Positions 1 through 6,672 of a DNA stretch of 16,789 nt are shown one piece after another. The notes beneath the pieces are model-generated. The model ran no database searches and was not told the DNA's origin. It saw only the letters and a program-made list of their open reading frames with translations. Each line of letters begins with the position of its first letter. Positions within the stretch are counted from its first letter, which is position 1. Source of the DNA: JALZEG01 sp036258555 (lineage in GTDB: Bacteria; Actinomycetota; CADDZG01; WHSQ01); the NCBI GenBank assembly GCA_036258555.1, contig DATADL010000336.1, positions 1 through 16,789 on the forward strand. Reading direction: 5' to 3'. A program made the translations under genes and the position numbers.

Positions 1-2178
1 CGCGCACCCGTCCGCCATCAGCTCGCGCCCGTGACGCGCCGCCGGTATGTAGAGCTTCTCGACGTAGTCCTTCACCATCCGGTCGGCGGTGACGAAGCCG
101 CCGAGGCTCGACATCGACGACTTCATCCGCTCGACCCAGCGGCGGGGCACCGGGCCTTCGGGGCGGTCGTAGAAACGCGGCGCGATCTCGCGCTCGAGCA
201 AGTCGTAGAGGCTGCTCGAGTCGACGCGGTCCTGGTAGACGTGGTCCTCGTAGAGGTCCGAGGTACCGATCGACCAGCCGTTCTTGCCGTCGTAGCACTC
301 GTCCCACCACCCGTCGAGGACCGAGCAGTTGAGCGCTCCGTTCAGCGCGGCCTTCATCCCACTGGTCCCGCTCGCCTCGAGGGGCCGCCGCGGGTTGTTC
401 AGCCACACGTCGGACCCCTGGCACAGCACGCGTGCGACCTCGACGTCGTAGTCCTCGATGAACGCGAAGCGGTTGCGGATCTGGGGGTCGGCGCTGAAGT
501 GGACGAGCTCGCGGATCATCTCCTTGCCCCCGTCGTCCTGAGGGTGCGCCTTTCCGGCGAACACGATCTGGACGGGCCGGTCGTGCGAGAGCAGCAGCGA
601 CCGCAGGCGCTCGCGGTCCGTGAGGAGCAGCGTCGCCCTCTTGTACTGCGCGAAGCGGCGCGCGAACCCGATCGTGAGGATCCCCGGGTCGAAGACCTCG
701 TCGGTCCACGCGATCTCGGCCTCGGACGCCCCGCGCGCCAGCAGCTGACGGCGCAGACGCTCGCGCACGAAGTACACGAGACGCTCGCGCGCCCGCTCGC
801 GCGCACGCCACAGCTCGGCGTCGGGCACGTCGGTCATCCGCTCCCACTTGCCTCCGCCGGTCTCCGCCCAGCCCGGCGCGAGCCTGCGGTCGATGACCTC
901 GCTTATCTCGGGGCCGAGCCACGTCGCCGTGTGGACGCCGTTCGTGATCGACGCGATCGGTCCCTCTTCTGCGGGGATCCCGGGCCAGAGGTCCGAGAAG
1001 ATCGCGCGCGACACGACGCCGTGGAGCTTGCTGACGGCGTTGGCCCGCGCGGCGAGCCGGAGCCCCATCACCGCCATGTTGAACGTCCCGTTCTCGCTCG
1101 ACTTCGTGCCGCCGGCGGAGCTCCCCTGCCCGAGCGCCATCAGCTCCTCGAACGTGATGTCGCACTCCTTGGCGAACGACGCGAAGTAGCGCTGCATGAG
1201 GTCGTACTCGTAGACGTCGATGCCGGCGGGGACCGGCGTGTGCGTCGTGAAGATCGTGCCGGCACGGACGCCCTCGAGCGCGTCCGCGAAGCTCAGCCCC
1301 TGGGCGGTCACGATCTGCCGGATGCGCTCGAGCCCCAGGAACCCGGCGTGGCCCTCGTTCGAGTGGAAGACGTCCGGCTCGTATCCCGCGGCTTGCAGCG
1401 CGCGCACGCCGCCGATCCCGAGCAGGATCTCCTGCCGCAGACGGTGCTCGCTGCCGCCGGCGTAGAGGCGGTCGGTCACCCACCGCTCCTCGGCTTCGTT
1501 CTCCTCGACGTCGGAGTCCATCAGCAGCAGCTTCACGCGTCCGATGCGGGCGAGCCACAGCTGCGCTACGCAGCGTGCGCCGGCGAGGTCGACCTCGATC
1601 TTCAGCGGCGAGCCGTCCGGGCCGGGCAGGAGCGTGAGAGGCATCGCGTGCGGGTCGAGCGACGGGTAGCGCTCCTGCTGCCAGCCGTCGGCGTTCAGGT
1701 ACTGACGGAAGTAGCCCTGCCGGTAGAGGAGGCCGACGCCGACGAGCGGGACGCCGAGGTCGCTCGCCGCCTTGAGGTGGTCCCCGGCGAGGACGCCGAG
1801 GCCGCCAGAGTAGATCGGCAGCGCCTCGCTGACGCCGAACTCGGGAGAGAAGTACGCGATCGTGCGCGGCCCGTCCTTCTTGCGGCTCTGGTACCAGCGG
1901 TCCTCGTCGAGGTAGCTCTGGAGGTCCTCGGACACCCCGGCGAGGAACGACAGGAAGGGGCCGTCCTCGGCCAGAGCCTCGAACCGCTCCTGCGAGACGA
2001 GGCCGAGCATCCGCACCGGGTCGTGCCCGCTCGCCTCCCAGGCGTCGGCGTCGACCCACCGCCACAGGTCGCGGGCGCGGCGGTTCCACGACCAGCGGAG
2101 GTTGAGCGCGAGCTCGGTGAGCTCGCCGAGCTTCTCCGGCAGCCTCACGCGGACGGCGAACGATCTGAGCGCTCTCAT
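1..2178 (-). CDS. glgP: Alpha-glucan (glycogen) phosphorylase GlgP, 3' end outside window
   Basis: Cytosolic PLP-dependent phosphorylase that removes glucose-1-phosphate from the non-reducing ends of alpha-1,4-glucan. Read from ATG 2178 the frame stays open for 726 codons to base 1. The start MRALRSFAVRVRLPEKLGEL followed by LNLRWSWN is typical of the DUF3417 N-terminal domain (about residues 10-125) of the actinobacterial phosphorylase family, which fixes the start although no clear Shine-Dalgarno precedes it. Further landmarks are FSPEFG, YSGGLGVLAGDH, THTPVPAGID (about 310), NGVHTATW (about 413), VFAGKAHPQD and the PLP site EASGTSGMK, with the lysine at about 609. Family members are usually about 830-870 residues, so probably only 100-150 residues are missing. 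It is the last gene of a same-strand series and points away from glgE at 15048. Base use is that of the high-GC host. Confidence in family is very high. Confidence 0.95.
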   Translation of the reverse strand, partial: MRALRSFAVRVRLPEKLGELTELALNLRWSWNRRARDLWRWVDADAWEASGHDPVRMLGLVSQERFEALAEDGPFLSFLAGVSEDLQSYLDEDRWYQSRKKDGPRTIAYFSPEFGVSEALPIYSGGLGVLAGDHLKAASDLGVPLVGVGLLYRQGYFRQYLNADGWQQERYPSLDPHAMPLTLLPGPDGSPLKIEVDLAGARCVAQLWLARIGRVKLLLMDSDVEENEAEERWVTDRLYAGGSEHRLRQEILLGIGGVRALQAAGYEPDVFHSNEGHAGFLGLERIRQIVTAQGLSFADALEGVRAGTIFTTHTPVPAGIDVYEYDLMQRYFASFAKECDITFEELMALGQGSSAGGTKSSENGTFNMAVMGLRLAARANAVSKLHGVVSRAIFSDLWPGIPAEEGPIASITNGVHTATWLGPEISEVIDRRLAPGWAETGGGKWERMTDVPDAELWRARERARERLVYFVRERLRRQLLARGASEAEIAWTDEVFDPGILTIGFARRFAQYKRATLLLTDRERLRSLLLSHDRPVQIVFAGKAHPQDDGGKEMIRELVHFSADPQIRNRFAFIEDYDVEVARVLCQGSDVWLNNPRRPLEASGTSGMKAALNGALNCSVLDGWWDECYDGKNGWSIGTSDLYEDHVYQDRVDSSSLYDLLEREIAPRFYDRPEGPVPRRWVERMKSSMSSLGGFVTADRMVKDYVEKLYIPAARHGRELMADGCA

Positions 2179-2197
2179 GGTCGAGAGTTTCGCGCAG

Positions 2198-2235
2198 GAG
2201 CGGGGCCCGCAGGTGGCGGCCGGCGGGCCCCGCTC
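2198..2235 (-). promoter_or_regulatory. 13-bp perfect hairpin in the glgP leader
   Basis: Bases 2198-2210 (GAGCGGGGCCCGC) and 2223-2235 are exact reverse complements around a 12-base loop. The structure ends 19 bases before the glgP ATG. It could stop read-through from the upstream secreted-protein gene (no U-tract follows), act as a 5'-UTR element of glgP, or be a binding site. The repeat is seen directly; the role is a guess. Confidence 0.45.
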
Positions 2236-2250
2236 GTCGCGGCCGGCGCG

Positions 2251-2268
2251 GCCGCGGGTGGCCGCGGC
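2251..2268 (-). terminator. Possible terminator hairpin of the secreted-protein gene
   Basis: GCCGCGG at 2251-2257 pairs with CCGCGGC at 2262-2268 around a GTGG loop, beginning one base beyond the TAG stop of the 2270-2956 gene. All pairs but none of a U-tract are present, as is common in high-GC actinobacteria. With the larger hairpin at 2198-2235 it forms a tandem pair of structures in a 91-base spacer. Confidence 0.35.
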
Positions 2269-2269
2269 G

Positions 2270-2956
2270 CTAAGGGGAGGCGCGCCGCGGGCGAACCGTC
2301 GGGACCTCTACGAACGACGGGGGGTCGTCGAGCTCGAACGCGCCCGTGAAGACCGACGGCCCCCGGAAGTGCGTCGTCAGCGCGACGTCCGTGAACGAGA
2401 CCCCGTCGAGGGCCTCGTCGGGCCGGATCAGCACGTCCAGCACGTGCCGCGACTGGAACGGGGTCACGAGGAACTCGATGACCTGCGAGCCGATCACCAC
2501 GGGTTCGTCGGATCCGGCGGGGACGCCGGAGAGGTCCAGCTCCAACACCGCTTGACCCGCCCCCAGCGGGAGCGACACCCCGAGCTGGCCGGCATCCAGC
2601 GACCGCACCGCGATCTTCCCGGTGACGACGTGCAGGACGGGGTCCGACGCCGCGAGCCGCAACGGAAGCCCGTCGGTCGCGACGAAGACGTTCCGGCTCG
2701 GCTCCTGCGCGCCCGTCGCGTGGAAGACCTCGTTGCCGACCCCGTTGGACAAGTTGGCCGACCCGTTGCCGCCGTCGGGATAGTCGCGTCCGTTCAGGGT
2801 GAAGGTCCATTCCCCCGTGACCGGACCCGTCTCGTCGATCTCGATGTGCAGGAACCACTTCGTCGCGCGCACCGAATGCCCCGCGGGACGCGCGTCGACA
2901 GGAACCGCCCCCGCGACGACGGCCAGCAATACGGCTAACGAAAGACGACGTGTCAT
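2270..2956 (-). CDS. Secreted beta-rich protein of unknown function
   Basis: I do not recognise this 228-residue protein. The ATG at 2956 is preceded by GGGGGAGGT with 7 bases spacing, a strong ribosome site. The N-terminus MTRRLSLAVLLAVVAGAVPVDA is a Sec signal peptide with likely cleavage after VDA (residue 22), so the mature protein is exported. The remainder is rich in alternating hydrophobic residues, Asp-Gly turns and valine, suggesting beta strands; there are no cysteines, transmembrane segments or catalytic motif visible. Early text KWFLHIEIDETGPVTGEW recurs in no other gene here. It lies 169 bases downstream of the sulfatase and 91 bases upstream of glgP on the same strand, so co-transcription with the sulfatase is possible. 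Coding status is supported by start, RBS and signal peptide together. Confidence 0.8.
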   Translation of the reverse strand: MTRRLSLAVLLAVVAGAVPVDARPAGHSVRATKWFLHIEIDETGPVTGEWTFTLNGRDYPDGGNGSANLSNGVGNEVFHATGAQEPSRNVFVATDGLPLRLAASDPVLHVVTGKIAVRSLDAGQLGVSLPLGAGQAVLELDLSGVPAGSDEPVVIGSQVIEFLVTPFQSRHVLDVLIRPDEALDGVSFTDVALTTHFRGPSVFTGAFELDDPPSFVEVPTVRPRRASP

Positions 2957-3007
2957 GTGCGGTACCTCCCCCTCGACGTGCTGTCGGGGCAGGGTCTTCC
3001 GCAGCGC

Positions 3008-3060
3008 GGGCGCGTGTCCTGCGCCCTTGAACGCCAGTGCTCAGGTGACTTGTCGTCACC
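3008..3060. other. Two small inverted repeats between sulfatase and secreted-protein genes
   Basis: GGGCGC at 3008-3013 pairs with GCGCCC at 3021-3026 (7-base loop), and GGTGAC at 3044-3049 pairs with GTCACC at 3055-3060 (5-base loop). They lie in the 169-base gap 2957-3125. They may be an operator or a weak terminator after the sulfatase; neither has a U-tract, and 6-bp stems are not rare at this GC. Confidence 0.2.
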
Positions 3061-3125
3061 AAGGCGTCGTCGGGAACAACGCGCGCGGTCGAACGGCTAG
3101 CGAGAAAGGCGAACGCGGCGACCGG

Positions 3126-4544
3126 TCATGGACACTGGGAGCCCGAGCAGTGGCGAACCCTTCGCAGCTCCGCTTGCAGGTGGCGGGCGCGGGCGTCGTT
3201 CACCGGATTCTCGTCCGCCAGGAGGTTGTCGAGCTGCCACGGGTCCTCGACGAGGTCGTAGTACGTCCGCGCGATGACCGAGCCGGCATCCGAGTACTCC
3301 ACGAGCTGCTCGGTGCCGGTCCACAGGGAGGCCCACGCCGGGATCGTGGACGCGTGGTTCGTCCGCCACCTCTCGAGGAGGAGGTACGGGCGGTGCCACC
3401 GGCGGAGCAACGACCGGCCGTCCGGGGCGACGCCCGGGTCGACACCGGTGGCATCGAAGATCGTCGGGGCTATGTCGATGTTCGCCGCCAGCCGCTCGTC
3501 GACGCGCGCCCCCGGGAGCCGCGCCGGCCACCTCATGAAGAGCGGGATGCGTACGGATTGCGCGTACGGGCTGTTCTTCGACACCGCGTTGCCGAGCAGC
3601 CTGTGCTCGCCCCACGTGTAGCCGTTGTCGGACAGGAAGAACGCCAGCGTGTTGCGTTCCTCTCCCAGGGCGGCGAGCTCTGCGAACGTCGTCGCGACGA
3701 GGTCGTCGACCGACATCAGGGTCCTGAGCTGCGCGTTCCGCACCTCGGCGATCGCCTCGTCCGTCGGAGCGACGGCCGACTGGATGTATTGCGGCTTGTC
3801 CGAGACGTCCTGCTCGAGCTGCGCCGGGTTCGGGCGCGCCGCGGCAACGGGTGCGCCGGCGTACCTCTCCTCCGGCGTGAACGGAGGATGCGGCGCCTGG
3901 GGCGTGAGGATCAACAGCCAGGGGCGCTCGTCGTCACGCTCCCTTCCTCGCAGGAAGCGCAGCGCGTGCTCTCGTATGAACGTCGTGGAGTAGCGACCGA
4001 CGTCGGTCGGCTCGCCGTTCACGTTCCACGGGCCGCGGTACAGGTGGGTGTCGACGATCGCCCACTCGTCGAAATGGGGCGGCGCGGTCCTCCACCCGTT
4101 CAGGTACTTGCCGAATATCGCCGTGCGATAGCCCCGTCGCCGGAGGTGGAACTGGAGCGTGCGTCGAGGCTCCAGCTCCCGCGAGTCGGCGTTCGTCTTG
4201 ACGCCGTGGTTGTGCGCGTACATCCCGGTGAAGATCGACGCACGCGAGGGGCAGCACAGAGGAGTAGTGGCGAACGCGCGGGTGAAGCGGACGCCGCTCT
4301 CCTCGAACTGTCGCTTCGTCTTCGGCATCACCCACATCGCGTCGCCCCGTTGATCGTCCGTGACGACGATCAAGACGTTCGGGCGTTCGGGGGCCTGCCT
4401 GGCGCCCGCCACCGTCGTGCTCGGTCGGGGGCGCGGCTCGGGGGCCCGTTCGGGTTCGGCGCCGAGGCGCGCCGACACGCCGGCGGCGGCCATCAGCACC
4501 GCCATCGTCAGGACGAGCCTCCACGTCCGCCTGCTCACGAGCAC
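3126..4544 (-). CDS. Exported type I sulfatase, N-acetylglucosamine-6-sulfatase-like
   Basis: Sulfate-ester hydrolase of the alkaline-phosphatase superfamily. Counting from the first in-frame GTG (4550), which gives 474 residues, a basic start and hydrophobic stretch (about 11-27, VSA then RL) form a signal peptide or anchor. Next come metal ligands in VTDDQRGD (D65, D66), the sulfatase signature LCCPSRASIFTG with the formylglycine cysteine at C99 (C-x-P-S-R), AIFGKYLNGW (K148), QAPHPPF (H221), LSDNGYTWGEH (D308, N309), and NIDIAPTIFD. LCCPSRASIFTG, YAHNHGV and GKYLN closely resemble the GNS (glucosamine-6-sulfatase) branch, so a sulfated amino sugar is a fair but unproven substrate. The cysteine must be oxidised by a formylglycine-generating enzyme, which is not in this window. 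I prefer GTG 4544 because AGGGG lies 8 bases before it but only 2 before GTG 4550. The stop is TGA at 3126. A 255-base gap separates it from the next gene upstream. Confidence 0.93.
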   Translation of the reverse strand: MLVSRRTWRLVLTMAVLMAAAGVSARLGAEPERAPEPRPRPSTTVAGARQAPERPNVLIVVTDDQRGDAMWVMPKTKRQFEESGVRFTRAFATTPLCCPSRASIFTGMYAHNHGVKTNADSRELEPRRTLQFHLRRRGYRTAIFGKYLNGWRTAPPHFDEWAIVDTHLYRGPWNVNGEPTDVGRYSTTFIREHALRFLRGRERDDERPWLLILTPQAPHPPFTPEERYAGAPVAAARPNPAQLEQDVSDKPQYIQSAVAPTDEAIAEVRNAQLRTLMSVDDLVATTFAELAALGEERNTLAFFLSDNGYTWGEHRLLGNAVSKNSPYAQSVRIPLFMRWPARLPGARVDERLAANIDIAPTIFDATGVDPGVAPDGRSLLRRWHRPYLLLERWRTNHASTIPAWASLWTGTEQLVEYSDAGSVIARTYYDLVEDPWQLDNLLADENPVNDARARHLQAELRRVRHCSGSQCP

Positions 4545-4550
4545 GCGCAC

Positions 4551-4805
4551 AGCCCCTGCAGCAGACCCGCCACGTCCGGTCCCCCCACGCTCCGTCTCCG
4601 GTCTCCGAGCCGACCGTATGAGAGAGACTGCGCGGCCGTCTCCTCGGTTCCGAGCACAACGGGCGGAGGCCGCGGTGCGGGGTCAGGAACGCTCGCGCTC
4701 GCCTATACGGGGGCACGTGTGAAGAAATCGACATCCGCCTCTTCCGAACCCAGGGGCGACGGGACCTCGACGATGGCCGAGGCGGCCGCGCCATGCGGAA
4801 AGGCG
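4551..4805. other. 255-base intergenic region upstream of the sulfatase
   Basis: No convincing gene or sigma-70 promoter could be read here on either strand. A short hairpin, GGCCG-AGG-CGGCC at 4775-4787, lies about 20 bases beyond the stop of the 4806-5330 gene and could be a weak terminator without a U-tract. The sulfatase promoter presumably lies in this stretch. Confidence 0.3.
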
Positions 4806-5330
4806 TCAGTCCGAAATCTTCTCGTACAGGAGCGCACTGTCAGGATCGGTCGCTTCTCGATATCCCATTGCTCTAAGGGTCAGGCCTAGGGGCGACCATC
4901 TGCGGAAACTCCGCAGTGCCGATGCTCGCTCGTGACCGACCGCTGATCCAACCTCACGCACCAAGCGACGGATTCCCACCTGCATCCTTCTCGCGCTCTT
5001 GAGGAGAAGCGGAAGCGTTAAGGCCGCTTCTCGCGTTGCAATCACCTCGGCATCCTCGTCGGGGTCGAATCCAGCAAGGTACAACGCTACGATCCCGGAT
5101 ACGAGGAAGCCGACGTCGCTCCTCTTGACTGCGATCGTGGCCGCCCGCTCCGCGAAGGTTCTGAGTGTCTTCGTCTGGTCCCAAGTCACCGCGCGTCTTA
5201 GGGTTGCGTAGTCCTCGGGGTTGTTCAACGTATCGAGGAACTTTCGGATTTCGTCATCGCGAGCCGCGGGAACCGGAGCGTAAAGGTAATTAAGATTCTG
5301 GTCACTCGCTAGGAACGTCAGATCTCGCAC
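4806..5330 (-). CDS. Unrecognised helical protein downstream of the toxin/immunity pair
   Basis: I do not recognise this protein. The frame is open from TTG 5369 (187 residues), but GTG 5330 (174 residues) is preceded by AGGGGA at 6 bases spacing, whereas TTG 5369 and GTG 5366 have AAAGG at only 0 or 3 bases, so I chose 5330. The sequence looks soluble and mostly helical: charged, with leucine- and alanine-rich stretches (EAALTLPLLLKSARRM), one mildly hydrophobic segment (GFLVSGIVALYLAGF) and an acidic DPDEDAE patch. There is no signal peptide, no DNA-binding motif and no catalytic motif that I can see. GC is about 50-60 percent by hand count on sampled lines, below the flanks. Its place just behind the RHS tip and membrane protein suggests a second or orphan immunity protein; that is inference from position only. 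Confidence 0.6.
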   Translation of the reverse strand: MRDLTFLASDQNLNYLYAPVPAARDDEIRKFLDTLNNPEDYATLRRAVTWDQTKTLRTFAERAATIAVKRSDVGFLVSGIVALYLAGFDPDEDAEVIATREAALTLPLLLKSARRMQVGIRRLVREVGSAVGHERASALRSFRRWSPLGLTLRAMGYREATDPDSALLYEKISD

Positions 5331-5505
5331 TGCGTGTCCCCTAGATCGGCCGGCATCAAGTATCACCAACCTTTCTAGAATCTGCTTCTATGAGCTGCCG
5401 AACCCTTACGCAGTGGCCGACGCAGGCGGACTGCGCCGATGACGTAGATCGTGCTACGCGGCTGCACACGGGTGGGGTGCGTGGCAACGGTGTCTTCCCG
5501 AACCC

Positions 5506-5853
5506 TCAGCGGCGGCCCTTCGGGGATTCGCCATTGTCCCGCCACGACGGCATGCCTACGCCGAAGATACCGATCAGTACGCTCAGGATCAGATATAGCG
5601 CCGCAGCGTCCACATCGAGGGCGCCGACGACCAGAACCGTCGCAGAGAACGCCATGAATCCGCGCATCCCGCGGCCGACCGTGAAGTCGATGATCGCGAA
5701 GACCATCAGACCTGCACACAGGAGGAGCGCCAGATGCCCGAGGACAAACCTAATCGAGTCGTCACCGGCAGGTTCGGGTATGTCGATCAACGCGGCAACC
5801 GTAGCCACGAGGCCTATTAGGGCGAGGGTTACGGCAGCTCCCCGATTTGCCAA
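5506..5853 (-). CDS. Four-helix membrane protein, candidate immunity protein for the RHS tip
   Basis: A 115-residue integral membrane protein with four hydrophobic segments at about residues 5-25, 36-56, 62-80 and 83-101. The first outer loop is acidic (IPEPAGDDS), the middle loop (GRGMRG) and tail (SWRDNGESPKGRR) are basic, so both ends should face the cytoplasm with short loops outside. The start is TTG 5853: AGGA lies 5 bases before it, an in-frame stop lies just upstream at 5872-5874, and later starts would remove the first helix. It begins 35 bases after the RHS stop on the same strand, the usual place of an immunity gene. A membrane or extracytoplasmic immunity protein fits a toxin acting on peptidoglycan. 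I see no resemblance to a named family. Alternatives are a holin-like partner or an unrelated membrane protein. Coding status is well supported; the role is inferred. Confidence 0.75.
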   Translation of the reverse strand: MANRGAAVTLALIGLVATVAALIDIPEPAGDDSIRFVLGHLALLLCAGLMVFAIIDFTVGRGMRGFMAFSATVLVVGALDVDAAALYLILSVLIGIFGVGMPSWRDNGESPKGRR

Positions 5854-5888
5854 AGGGGTCCTAACTCCGCTTCATGACGGCTGACACC

Positions 5889-6672
5889 TTAGTATCCTGT
5901 GCAATCCCAATATGCTCCCTTGCAATAATATCGATCTGCTTTCATGAATTCGTCTACGATCTGCCAGGCATAGTCCGAACCCCCCCTCAACTCGGTGATG
6001 TCCCCGGCGCGGGCGTCAGCTCTCGGAGTTCCACTGTTGTACGCGGCGGCCACTCTCAATTGTTGCTCGTAATAGTCAAGTGAATCGGGCGCTACAGCAC
6101 GGACCTCCGCTTGAAGACGCTTGAGTCGAAAAGCAACGGCGCGGATCCCTAGCCCACTGTCGACCATTAGGGCCGGCGCGATCGTGAGGTCGATTTCGCC
6201 ACCCTGCAGTACCTCGGGGTGTTCTCTCGAGACGTTACCTAACCAGCCCGGCTGGATCTGCCCATATCCAATTGACGGTTCGCCGCGACCGACGACGTTC
6301 TTCAGCCCATTCCCTGCGATGATACCGATGTCGAAGAGAATATTGTTACCTGGCAAGGTCTGTCGCGTGTCCGTCTCCACGGCCAAGACGGCCATCAACG
6401 TTCGAGCGTCGACGCCTGCCCGGCGAGCCCACTTCGCAATGTAGTCCGCGTGGTCAAGAATGTCGTAGCCGGTGAACACATCCGAGAGCCCTCCCCAAAG
6501 CTTGCTCAGGTTCGATGGCTTTTCCGGGCGGGTCCGGTGCGCCGTAACGACATCAGCGTGTGGTTGCGATCGGTCCGGTACGCCCCCACTCCCGAGAAGA
6601 CTTTCCTCGCGGCCAAGTGGATACGGTGTGGGCGATGGCTTAGCTCCGCCGCCGGCTGCCTTGTTCAGCATG
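5889..6672 (-). other. Variable C-terminal tip of the RHS protein: linker plus SLT/GH23-like domain
   Basis: About 260 residues follow the RHS core motif ending VEVDGHML. The first ~65 are a Pro/Ser/Arg-rich linker (GGGAKPSPTPYPLG). The remainder reads as a lysozyme-like lytic transglycosylase: helix ARTLMAVLAVETD with the candidate catalytic Glu2801 (codon 6375-6377), the glycine/Gln motif SIGYGQIQP with Gln2840 (about 6258-6275), and AAAYNSG with Tyr2913 (codon 6039-6041). Their order and spacing (39 then 73 residues) match the E / GxxQ / AYNAG motifs of SLT-family enzymes. The last residues (YYCKGAYWDCTGY) hold two cysteines that could pair outside the cell. By hand count bases 5881-6480 are 57 percent GC, against 68-73 percent in three sampled lines of the RHS body. 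Confidence 0.7.

Noticed and set aside
31..2349. 772-codon plus-strand open frame
   Set aside because: Antisense to glgP, whose reading gives an unmistakable phosphorylase. The plus-strand peptide is Arg/Val/Leu/Glu low complexity with no motif, a typical effect of high GC at third positions.
2799..4889. 696-codon plus-strand open frame over the sulfatase
   Set aside because: It crosses an intergenic gap and parts of three genes and has no recognisable domain; the sulfatase on the minus strand carries every catalytic motif.
5375..5884. Competing frames (114 aa minus, 164 aa plus) overlapping the membrane protein gene
   Set aside because: Both are Arg/Pro-rich without helices, motifs or ribosome sites, while the 5506-5853 frame gives a clean four-helix membrane topology following positive-inside.
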